DNA of 64,000 bases, from assembly GCA_036768485.1 (NCBI GenBank), contig JAVLUZ010000157.1, forward strand, positions 16,681,877 through 16,745,876, written 5' to 3'. Both the position numbers and the translations under genes were made by a program. Positions 56,601-64,000 of the stretch are shown here, in pieces (the first letter of the stretch is position 1; each line of letters starts with the position of its first letter). The notes beneath the pieces are model-generated. The model did no database searches. It had not been told where the DNA came from and saw only the letters and a list, made by a program, of their open reading frames with translations. The DNA comes from Mermis nigrescens (Eukaryota > Nematoda > Enoplea > Mermithida > Mermithidae).

Positions 56601-59600
56601 ACGCTTGTACCATTATTGCGTACAATAACGTGCACCTGCAAGAAATTCATAAAGATATTGTATGACTCGTAGTTAATTTAAGAATCTACGTGCTAACTCA
56701 CTAACTATTTTTTAATGTCCCACGAATAAAGCATGTTTTCGGGCCTTCGCTTAAATTTTGTGCTGTATGATGCTCAGCACCTAAAGGTGATGCATGCAAA
56801 TTCCTTTTTCAGCTTAAAGTCGTCCGATATTGAATGTGCTGTTAGAGTAAAACATTAAAACGTTGTGATTAATCAATTATGTTACAGAGTTTTCAGGGTT
56901 AAGAAAACTTGCCTAAACAATGATTCGCTCATGCCAGATCAAATGTCAGTCGTGAATGAAATACCGATTTCAACGCATTTCTTAACCTGCTCAGCTATTT
57001 TTCCCGCACACTTTCATATTCACTCAGTACTTCATTTTTATAAAATGTTTTTGATTTAAGCTCATATAACGGAATCTAGAAAATAAACTTGATTAGTTTA
57101 TATTAATCGAAATTTAATAGGCAATTAAAAAAACAGAATTTCTCTTCGCTTTAATTCCATAAAATCAATATTTTCAACAGACTGAAAAGGCTGATCGTCC
57201 AGTGCAATCATTCGAGCAATTTTTTTATCAATACGTCTCGAATTTGGATTGGATCGTTTCTGCCCCACTTTTTTTTGCTGTTGTTCATATAAGACATGAT
57301 TCACAAATTCTCGTGGACCCGGACCCGGACCCGAACCCGTTATTTTTTTCAGACCCGGACCCGGACCCGAACCCGTTATCTGAAAAATTTGAGACCTGAC
57401 CCGGACCCGGATCCGATATTCCAAAAAATCTGGACCCGTTGCATCCCTAATAAATATATACTTAACCCGGGCTGACCTTTGTTCGTTGTATAGTCACCAA
57501 CTCGGACTGAGCTGTCTTGCGGATGTGCAGCTGTATATATTATCGCGCGCACACGCATTAATAAAACCGGTGCTACTGGGCGAACCCAAATAGCCTTTAT
57601 CAGCGCTGACTCCTCACTCAGCAATTTTACGTGCTGAGCTCGGACCGGTTCTCTAAAGATGTTATATCTCTTCAATATATGCGTTGAATTCCTGCTGTTC
57701 TAACGTGCGCATCAGGTGTCAATAGATTACTGTAGTAGCGTATGGTGTTTTTACGTGACACCTCCTCCCTTAGCTTTGATCGTCCCCGATCAATAATAGT
57801 TGCTACAGACTCACACAAGATACGTGACTATCCCACCGCTGCCACCAAATAAGTCACGCCCGGTAGTGGTTAATACAATAATCATAGTAATATATTCACT
57901 TTAACATGGGTTACTCCGCGTATTGTACGTCTGTCGAGCCCCGTATTCAAAGTAATATAATTTCTCAATAAATATATACTTAACCCGGGCTGACCTTTGT
58001 TCATTGTATAGTCACCAACTCGGACTGAGCTGTCATGCGGATTGTGCAGCTGTATATATTATCGCGCGCACACGCATTAATAAAACCGGTGCTATTGGGC
58101 GAACCCAACAGCCTTTATCAGTGCTGACTCCTCACTCAGCAGTTTTTACGTGCTGAGCTCGGACCGGTTCTCTAAAGATGTTATATCTCTGAAATATATG
58201 CGTTGAATTTCTGCTGTTCTAACGTGCGCATCAGGTGTCAATAGATTACTGTAGTAGCGTATGGTGTTTTTACGTGACACTCAGGAAATATGGAAGTGCA
58301 AAGAGATTTTGAAAAAACGGTCAAGTAGGATTGCAAGATCTTCGATTGTATACTAAAAAATACCACCGAAATAATTGAGTTCGCAATAAACGTTGTCAAA
58401 ATAAAATTTTAGTACAATATTTTGTGATTATAATCAATCATTGCTCAAACAATTTAGTTAGTTTCAAAAAATCTGTAAAAAAATAATTTAAGACAAGCAT
58501 ATGATTTGATAAAATGTACTTTAATTTTTATTTTAATTCAATTCTGCTTTCCACCCCTATGGCCACCCCCTTAAGACCTTGCCCAGCTATGGCTGAATTA
58601 ATTAAATAAATTTTAGAATAAGCGTGTATGCAAACAAACCCAGCATCGCAGCTGCCGATTCTGATCTTTTGTCCCAAACTGCATTGCAGCTTATATCATT
58701 AATCCATTCGATGTATCTGGGCTTATAATGGTTGAAGTAGGCGAAAACATTTTCCGTCGTGAAATCGGTGATGCCTCTCATGTGTATAGCATTCAAGCGA
58801 TATTTTCCTGTACTTTTCTATAAAAAACGCAAGTATACCCTCGTCGACGAGCTGTGTACATACGAACACAGGTGGGCGTGGGGGCTGAGGGTTATGCACC
58901 CCCAGAAGGCCGAATACACTCCCCCCCCAGAAGCCGAAATACCCCAGAATTCAATTGCTCAAAATTTTCTGTTTTTTCCGCAATTTTTTGATGCCAATGG
59001 ATTGTGCTCGATGAGAAATGTTTGAAAAATGGTGTTTTTTGCCATACCATCATTTTTAAGACCATTTTTGACCTTTGCAGCCAACGGAATTTTAGTGCTG
59101 TCCACCTATGCATACGAATATGTATACACAATGGGAAAAATTTCGAAAAAAAATCAAAAAAATGTTTTAAATAAAAAATTTGCAAAAAAAATCTGTATAC
59201 ATTTGAACTACATATCTAAGCGACTATTTTCTCTAATCCGGCCTAAACTTTACTCTAAAAATTTTTGTTTAAACTCTTGACTCTGTGCTTAGTTTTGGTG
59301 TTTAAAAATGAGAAAATACAGAATAATATTTTCGGAAAATTTTGATATGCTTCCAAGACAAGTCAGACTTGGGTTATTCAGAAGACAAGCAAGGTAAAAA
59401 GTCGGATTTATCACCTCAAAAGTGTGCTAAAAACCTGGTTTGGCGATTTTTCTAATGCACTTCTCCAATGTACAATTTCAACTCAAAGGAATCCTTGCGA
59501 AAAAAACTTTTTTTCCGATGGTGTCTGCCTTTATAACCTTACATGTAACGGCTCAAAATTTTGCCTGGAGGTCCCTGGCCACTTTCAGGGGAATAAGAAT

Positions 59601-61745
59601 AAGCATGCTCAGCACAAAAGTGATAAATGACACAAAAAATCATAATGGTATAGTACCAATAGAAAGAAAATTATATCTCTCAAAGTACTGGCGCGAAGCA
59701 CCGAAATTTTCTGGATATTTTACTCATTAAATTCACCTGGTTATTCAAGAATCAACATCTTTTAAGCGACTTATTCCCCAAATTCTTCTTTGCACCGTGC
59801 GAAAATTGCCAAAATTTTTCTTTTTACGAGACCAAAAAGAGTTTGCACTGTGCAAAAAGCACTGCCCTGTGGGGATGGGGAACGAACAAGCTAAAGTTGG
59901 GGATTTCCCATCCCCCTGTTATATATATGTATGCGAGTCATAAAGTTAGGAACAGATAAAAAATAAGATAAAGCATAAAAGTGACATCGTTATGAAAATT
60001 CAATCCTAGTGTTCTTCATAAGAGCTGGGAATCATAACCTTATGTACACTATCCATCCTCAAAAACTGATTTATAAGCGAAGATAGAGGCCCACAAACAA
60101 AGATACGATATACGAGCTATTACGTACAAATAAGCATTTTTATTCTTTAGAGCGCGCTTATAAATTGCAATTATTTAGATGATTAATAAGAAAAAACAAT
60201 TGCTGCTTCAGAACAAAAGTGAGACTTATCACAGTCTTAAAGACTGTTAAAGGACATTATAATTTACGCCAGTATAATATACATAAGCGTTAGTCTGTCG
60301 CAATGCCGAAAGTCATAAGAAATTTCAATTTTCATTGTAACAAATGCGATCAAAAATTGCTGGTGGATTAAACAAATGTAACATATGTCAAAGTAATTAA
60401 GAGCTTGTGAGTGAGCGAAGAGAATTTAGGAGAACTGGACCCCAGAGTGCAGGCAGACCCTCGTAAACCCCTATAATAGCAAACCCTTTTCGCTCTTTTT
60501 CAAGATTTTTAGACGTCAATAGAAAGTACTTGATTAGAAAAATCGAAAATGGTTTTTTGATCCATACGATCAATTTTCTTGGCCCTTCTTGACCGTAAAA
60601 ATTTTCAGCCTCCCCCCCACCTCGCAGAATTTTAGCCCTGTCCATAAATGGAGCTGCTAACCTCCGATGACGAATCGATATCGAAGTAATTATATAATTG
60701 GCTCATTGCAACTTGATCAACCTGAGGCAACGGCGACGGTAATCGCCCACCAAAACGTTTTAGTCGAGCCTGTCGACGTTCCCGATTTTCTTCCGAATTT
60801 AGATATGAAGCGGTTTGATCGTCAACAAATTCGTTAGCAGACGCGCCATATTCTAAAATTCAAATGCAGAATTTGCATTCCTCAAATAATATATACTGAC
60901 CTGCGTTCGGCAAAGTCTACAATCCTCAAAAACTACTGCATGTATTAGAAGAAAGACTCGCGAATTATATATTCGAATTCATTACAATTTATCCAATCAT
61001 CCATCTCAACTGTCTATATAATTGAATTCAATCAACCAAGATCGTCAGAAGAATAAAAGTGCAAAAAATCCGGTCAAAAACCCAGCATTTAAGAAAAATT
61101 CCGAAGCGACTAACAAGAGAAAAGGACGAATATGCCTAAAAGAAGAAAAATTGATGCTAAAGCATTTCTAAATACTTGACTGTTCAGAAATCCTCAGCTT
61201 ACATGCGCTTGTTTTTTCTGTATTAGGTACCTATTTTGCATATATAATTTGATAGTAATTTGAAAGCATCATATCTTCATTGTCGTAGGACAACGCCTGA
61301 AATGAAAATTCTTACCATTGTTTTCTGAGCCTTTTAGAAATGCTATTTTTTAGCGACGAAAAATATTACATCAACCTAATTCATTTCTTAAAGGCATTTA
61401 CTAGCAAGCCTTTAGAAGACAATTACAGGAGCAAGATGCCTAATTGAATTCAGTTTGTCAGTCACTTTATTTACTTCGGTAAACTGGATTCATATAACGT
61501 CGAACATTTGGCGGACTTAAAGTGTCAGGATTCAGAACGATGCTGAAGTTGACGTCACTATGCATTTCTTCATCTGAATCTTCAGACCGCCTTTTTCTGT
61601 GCAGCATTTTTGTACTGAAAGCGTTTGATTCCTCAGGGTCAGACGGTAGGCTCCTGTCATCGCCAGAAGAATACTGTAGCTGAATCTCATGCGCATCAGC
61701 AACCGTTGTTGTATCAACACTGATCAATAAACTTTTAGAAACCAT
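47347..61745 (-). CDS. NCBP3: Nuclear cap-binding protein subunit 3 (NCBP3), 6 exons
   Basis: About 506 codons from six exons with consistent phases. Three blocks match NCBP3. The first is the RRM-like segment in exon 3 (RLNAIHMRGITDFTTENVFA, then YIEWINDISCNAVW; family RLETIYICGVDEMSTQDVF..EWLDDTSCNVVW). The second is exon 5, ILMRFATVDD with KKHGNPNYGG (family FMRFATKDD..YYMKYGNPNYGG). The third is repeated S/LDxRxRL motifs in exons 5 and 6, with KKPLRMQMRADDVE. Family knowledge: NCBP3 is a nuclear protein that binds the mRNA 5' cap through the RRM-like domain and joins NCBP1 in an alternative cap-binding complex for mRNA export. Human NCBP3 is about 620 residues, so this one is shorter. Intron 3 carries a miniature LTR element. 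Confidence 0.88.
47694..49617. other. NCBP3 intron 5
   Basis: Family A at about 47770-47905 (+), then a family F repeat at about 47915-48240, which has a relative at 51822-52200. About 48260-49617 is AT-rich with nothing recognised. Confidence 0.6.
49618..49866 (-). CDS. NCBP3: NCBP3 exon 5 (MRFAT and GNPNYGG block)
   Basis: 249 nt between acceptor TATGTGCAG and donor GAGA|GTAGTT. It contains LILMRFATVDD, KLYKKHGNPNYGG and SDVRSRLKQRRH. A second donor 12 nt earlier (GAAG|GTCAGC) is in the same phase, so the end may be at 49630. Confidence 0.85.
49867..52862. other. NCBP3 intron 4, repeat-filled part
   Basis: Family C at about 49975-50190. Family A (-) at about 50920-51235, with a short microsatellite of 'ACATCCTAT' units at about 50940-51010. 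Family F at about 51822-52200 and family D at about 52270-52660. No coding sequence recognised. Confidence 0.6.
52863..53509. mobile_element. hAT element, 647 bp, perfect TSD ACAAAATC
   Basis: Ends CAGTAGCGTAGCTGG and the inverted form of CAGGGCATAGCTGGG. The 8-bp flank ACAAAATC is at 52855-52862 and 53510-53517. The interior contains the 'TGTACAAAG' module (CTTTGTACATGTACAAA palindrome), also found at 9600, 44738 and 55505. The target duplication lies 16 nt from the NCBP3 exon 4 donor. Confidence 0.9.
53535..53819 (-). CDS. NCBP3: NCBP3 exon 4 (acidic linker)
   Basis: 285 nt between acceptor CTGCGCAG and donor CCCG|GTATTT. It encodes LIKGRGRSVASDEEDDK and a long acidic stretch, as in the acidic linker of human NCBP3, ending FIWRAGDRP. 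Joining to exon 5 gives DRPGDHLPQSELILMRFAT, the same length as the family segment LRPANKLAKGNRLFMRFAT. The frame stays open past the donor into a transposon end. Confidence 0.82.
53820..54869. other. NCBP3 intron 3, part before the LTR element
   Basis: AT-rich, no repeat family recognised and no exon with splice signals. Confidence 0.5.
55233..57330 (-). pseudogene. Broken hAT transposase (BED/ZBED-like)
   Basis: At about 57140-57300 the minus strand reads IDKKIARMIALDDQPFQSVE, the conserved N-terminal hAT motif (family IA.MIALDNQPFSVVE). At about 56900-56960 it reads EIGISFTTDI, a stop, then SGMSESLF, matching the catalytic-core start (VSFTTDIWTS). An acidic C-terminus QVDESDCF ends at the stop at 55233. 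The gene has stops and frameshifts and is split by the element at 55327-56386, so it is not functional. Confidence 0.7.
55327..56386. mobile_element. 'GGCGGATTTA' element nested in the hAT element
   Basis: Ends CAGGGGCGGATTTAAGTAGG and the inverted form of CAGTGGCGGATCTAGG. The flanks TCTGCTTG and TCTCTTTG match at 6 of 8 positions, consistent with an aged hAT target duplication. It contains a 'TGTACAAAG' module at about 55505-55945. It is related to 31624-32462. Confidence 0.65.
57761..57851 (-). other. Internal 91 bp of the miniature LTR element (PBS and PPT)
   Basis: All that lies between the LTRs. The minus strand reads, after the LTR, TGGTGGCAGCGGTGGGA (candidate primer-binding site) and ends CTAAGGGAGGAGG (candidate polypurine tract). 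There is no open frame. Confidence 0.75.
57852..58279 (-). repeat. Intact LTR of the miniature element
   Basis: 428 bp, nearly identical to the other LTR. It differs at its outermost base (A for T) and a few internal positions. The same sequence flanks the hAT element at 54870-54993 and 57458-57760. Confidence 0.88.
58640..58817 (-). CDS. NCBP3: NCBP3 exon 3 (cap-binding RRM-like core)
   Basis: 178 nt between acceptor TTTTTTATAG and donor CTGG|GTTTGT. It encodes KSTGKYRLNAIHMRGITDF and continues to YIEWINDISCNAVWDKRSES. The family's WLDD motif, needed for cap binding in the human protein, reads WIND here, keeping Trp and the final Asp. Confidence 0.88.
58868..59113 (-). repeat. Family A repeat in NCBP3 intron 2
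   Basis: Minus copy from CAGGTGGGCGTGGGGG to TGTCCACCTATGCATAC, with the CCAATGGATTGTGCTCGATG block. It lies about 50 nt from the exon 3 acceptor. Confidence 0.7.
59540..60652. repeat. Family C and A repeats in NCBP3 intron 2
   Basis: A long family C type repeat lies at about 59540-59932 (ACATGTAACGGCTC to TATATATGTATG). A diverged family A copy (-) lies at about 60425-60651. About 59940-60420 is AT-rich with nothing recognised. Confidence 0.55.
60662..60852 (-). CDS. NCBP3: NCBP3 exon 2
   Basis: 191 nt between acceptor AATTTTAG and donor GAG|GTTAGC. It encodes YGASANEFVDDQTASYLNSE and a basic helix RERRQARLKRFGG, the counterpart of the KKEQRAKRFHF segment. An alternative in-frame donor (CAG|GTTGAT) lies 60 nt earlier. 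A family A repeat ends 8 nt inside the following intron. Confidence 0.8.
61475..61745 (-). CDS. NCBP3: NCBP3 exon 1
   Basis: 90 codons plus one base, from ATG at 61743-61745 to donor CGAA|GTAAAT. It encodes an acidic/Ser-rich N-terminus ending PPNVRRYMNPVYR. Splicing gives RKYGASANEF, in line with RRYENKAGSF of the family. An acceptor-like TTTTTGTAG lies 7 nt before the ATG, so an upstream non-coding exon is possible. Confidence 0.82.
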
Positions 61746-62230
61746 GTTGAAGCTACAAAAATAAAAAAAGACAACGCGCCACTGACTAAAATTTAAGCGT
61801 AAAAAACTGATACAGTCTTATTATAATAGAGAGCAGCGCTTCAACGTAACAGCAATTAAGCAGCAGACACGTGTAGAATACATGCACATCAAAAGCTATA
61901 CGACACACTGCTAAAATCAAGGTCCAAAGTAACTTTATCGCACTTAAAATGCTGGCGACAATGGAAAACAATTTTTCAGACGTTTCGTCCAATAATTTCC
62001 TCTCAAAGCGAAGCTGATAGAAAAATTAGTGAGATAAAGGATTGGAAAATCTTCTGGTGCGGAGTAATGAAAATGAAAGTAAGATTAAAATCGCTGAAAT
62101 CACAACTTTTTAGCCCTTTAGTGGTTGTATAGATGCTTTGCTGTGGTTAAAAGAATTTTCTTGGAGTTTTCTGACTGCAAAAGTTACCATGAAGACGTAC
62201 CTAATCAAATGCTGACAGTGACATCCAGGC
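61746..62230. other. Upstream of NCBP3
   Basis: AT-rich. No gene recognised; the NCBP3 promoter should lie here. A 68-codon minus frame at 61786-61992 is hydrophobic, but nothing supports it. Confidence 0.5.
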
Positions 62231-62375
62231 TAGTATCCAGGGGATAGGGGCATGCCCCCGCCCCCCCCCCCGAAATGGAATACGAGGATGAAGTTTTCCT
62301 TTACACTCTCCCAGGCTCCGTATCCAGGATTTTGTTTCGGGGGGGCACAAAATTTTTTAAAACATAAGTGGGGAC

Positions 62376-63888
62376 TAGTGATCGACCGGAGCGACTTTTT
62401 TGGCCGAGGCCGGGCACTACTGGGGCTGGAAAAATCCCCGGCCGGGGCCGAGGGCCGGAGTCAGACAAGCAGACAAGGAAAATATTATTGCATGACACAT
62501 ACTTGGGGCGGGCATAGAAAGAGAAATAATGAGCGACTGCTCCATTCAGTAGTGAATGGCAAGCGCAAAGTTAGGTGTACCTTTTCAAATCAAGTTTTAT
62601 TACTATTTGTCACAAGAAACAAATTTAGTCCAGCGTTTCATTGTCTGAATCATCAATAAATTCTATGTCGCTGCTATTAGCACACTATCATTTCAAGCTT
62701 CACTACTGCTACTGTTGCTGCTTGCGCCGCATTCTACAAGTTCATCAGCCAAACTGATAGAGAGCTTAAACGTATTGAATCAAATTGCTCGCAAATTATG
62801 GTTTGGAAATAAGAACTTCTGCGCTTTCACCCCCGCAAAAAATTTTCCACCTCACCCCCCCCAGAATTCACACTTTTTTAGGAAAATCATAGGAAGCGTC
62901 TAGATTTAAGCGTTTTTAGCGTTCAAATGGCTCAAAATTATCAACTTTATTTGAAATTTAATGCAAATTTTTCGAAATTTTTTCATGTTTTTATGTTCTA
63001 GAAAGAAAAAGCATCATCAGAAATGCTTTAAAATCGCGTTTTCAACGTATATCAAGCGTTTTTACGGTGAAAAAAAGGCATTTTAAAATTTTTCGATTTC
63101 AACTCCCCTGGAAGCGAGTAGAAATGATGGCACACAGTCCATGCCCTAACGGAGCATAAATTTTCCAAGCAAGCTAAAATAAGAAACAAAGACTTTGAAT
63201 ATAAATGAGAAAACTCCGATGAAAAACAGAAAAAATAATCGTTATTAACAAAACCATAAACAGATGTAGTGGAATCACAGAGATGTAGCGATTAGGCGGA
63301 ATAGGTATTGGACGTAATAAATGAGACATATATATAGTTTATCGATCGAACGCAATTCTGCAGCGCAGTTTACATTCGCCTATAATTAACTTCCATCCTA
63401 ATAACTATTACACAAGAAACGCGTTTTAAAGTAGGCGGTTCCCATCCAATTAAATGTAAAAGTATTTTTTGTAAAAATAGTTTTTTGAAAAGGTACAATT
63501 TCCAACTAGAAATATAACGTATTTGTCAACTCTGAATCTTTTAGCCAATTAGCTACGAATAAATGAGATAAAAAGAGCATATGGTTTGATTACTTATGAA
63601 GGAATCAAAAACATGCAGATTTCCTGAACATTTATTCGGTAAAAGTTCGTTTATACACATTAGCAAAGATATGACAAGGACTAAGTATACATATGGTCGA
63701 ATCGGTACAATTCTCGAAATTAGCACTTGCCCATTGATAAATAACTGGCAGTATCACATCCTGTACAAAATACGAATTACACTAAATTTTTCTCCCTGGC
63801 CCCGGCCCATTTTTCGACCTTGCCCCTAGCCGGGCCGGGGATGCTGAAAATGGTTGGGTAGCCGGGGCCGGGCCCCGGTCGATCACTA
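62376..63888. mobile_element. hAT-like element without a visible TSD
   Basis: Perfect 14-bp inverted ends TAGTGATCGACCGG. Both ends are followed by GGGGCCGGCC-type GC-rich arrays, like the element at 45198. The flanking 8-mers (GTGGGGAC, GGCATAAC) do not match, so the ends may come from different insertions, or one flank has been replaced. It contains family D material at about 62800-63100. A short acidic minus-strand tail (IEFIDDSDNETLD, stop at 62625) may be a transposase remnant. Confidence 0.7.
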
Positions 63889-64000
63889 GGCATAACCATA
63901 CGTGTAACAGAGGGAGGATAAAGGGATCGCTCCACATAAAGTCGGACGCCCTCTATCGCCAAAGCCAGAAACTTTTTTACCTCGGGATTTTGAAAACAAA

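Larger units (their letters stand above)
54994..57449 (-). mobile_element. hAT element, 2456 bp, perfect TSD ATAAATAT, inside the LTR
   Basis: Ends TAGGGATGCAACGGG and its inverse CCCGTTGCATCCCTA. The 8-bp flank ATAAATAT is at 54986-54993 and 57450-57457. Arrays of the hexamer-like unit ACCCGG lie just inside both ends (about 55010-55130 and 57312-57440). It holds a broken transposase gene on the minus strand and a nested element at 55327-56386. Confidence 0.92.
54870..58279 (-). mobile_element. Miniature LTR retrotransposon (TRIM/SMART type), TSD CTCAG, split by a hAT element
   Basis: Two LTRs of about 428 bp, 54870-57760 (interrupted) and 57852-58279, begin TGTCACG and end GTGACA. The 5-bp CTCAG flanks both sides (54865-54869, 58280-58284). 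Only 91 bp separate the LTRs. On the minus strand, TGGTGGCAGCGGTGGGA follows the first LTR like a primer-binding site, and AAGGGAGGAGG precedes the second like a polypurine tract. No gag or pol remains. It lies in NCBP3 intron 3 in the same orientation as the gene. Confidence 0.87.

Noticed and set aside
61786..61992. Hydrophobic 68-codon minus frame
   Set aside because: AT-rich and without family match, splice signals or start context. Likely chance.
62252..62659. 135-codon plus frame
   Set aside because: It crosses the left end and GC-rich array of the hAT-like element, so it is a product of repeat composition.

Overview
This is a window of nuclear DNA from an invertebrate animal. It is AT-rich, has long introns, and is dominated by short repeats and DNA transposons. 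Three multi-exon protein genes are readable, all on the minus strand: a salt-inducible kinase (SIK), a mitochondrial ribosomal protein of the bL35 family (MRPL35), and nuclear cap-binding protein subunit 3 (NCBP3). All three belong to eukaryotic families, and SIK with a UBA domain is a metazoan type. I cannot fix the phylum. I reconstructed the exons by hand from splice signals, matching intron phase and family similarity. No RNA gene or CRISPR array was seen.

Layout. SIK occupies 20215 down to at least 365 in 12 recognised coding exons; the gene may run off the left edge. From 20216 to 32857 there is no convincing gene: it holds repeats, an interrupted 17-bp minisatellite and a complete hAT element. 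MRPL35 occupies 34848 to 32858 in two exons. From 34849 to 47346 lie a 100-N assembly gap, a tandem duplication of about 2.96 kb that doubles an unidentified C-terminal exon, a cluster of inverted repeats, a long palindrome, and a stack of nested hAT insertions. NCBP3 occupies 61745 to 47347 in six exons. Its introns hold a miniature LTR retrotransposon that is itself split by a hAT element, and another hAT close to a splice donor. The right edge holds one more hAT-like element.

Mobile DNA is the main story. Five insertions have perfect 8-bp target-site duplications, the mark of hAT transposition. Three of them are nested inside one another at 44.2-46.6 kb. The LTR element at 54.9-58.3 kb has two LTRs of about 428 bp, a 5-bp target duplication, and only 91 bp between the LTRs, which contain primer-binding-site-like and polypurine-like sequence: a TRIM/SMART-type element. 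Several short repeat families (called A to F here) recur throughout in both orientations. Many have ends like CATACATG or CATACGTGGGCAGC and resemble MITEs. Copies sit within 8-17 nt of splice sites in several introns.

The three genes are unrelated housekeeping or signalling genes (kinase signalling, mitochondrial translation, nuclear mRNA cap binding). Nothing suggests a shared pathway.
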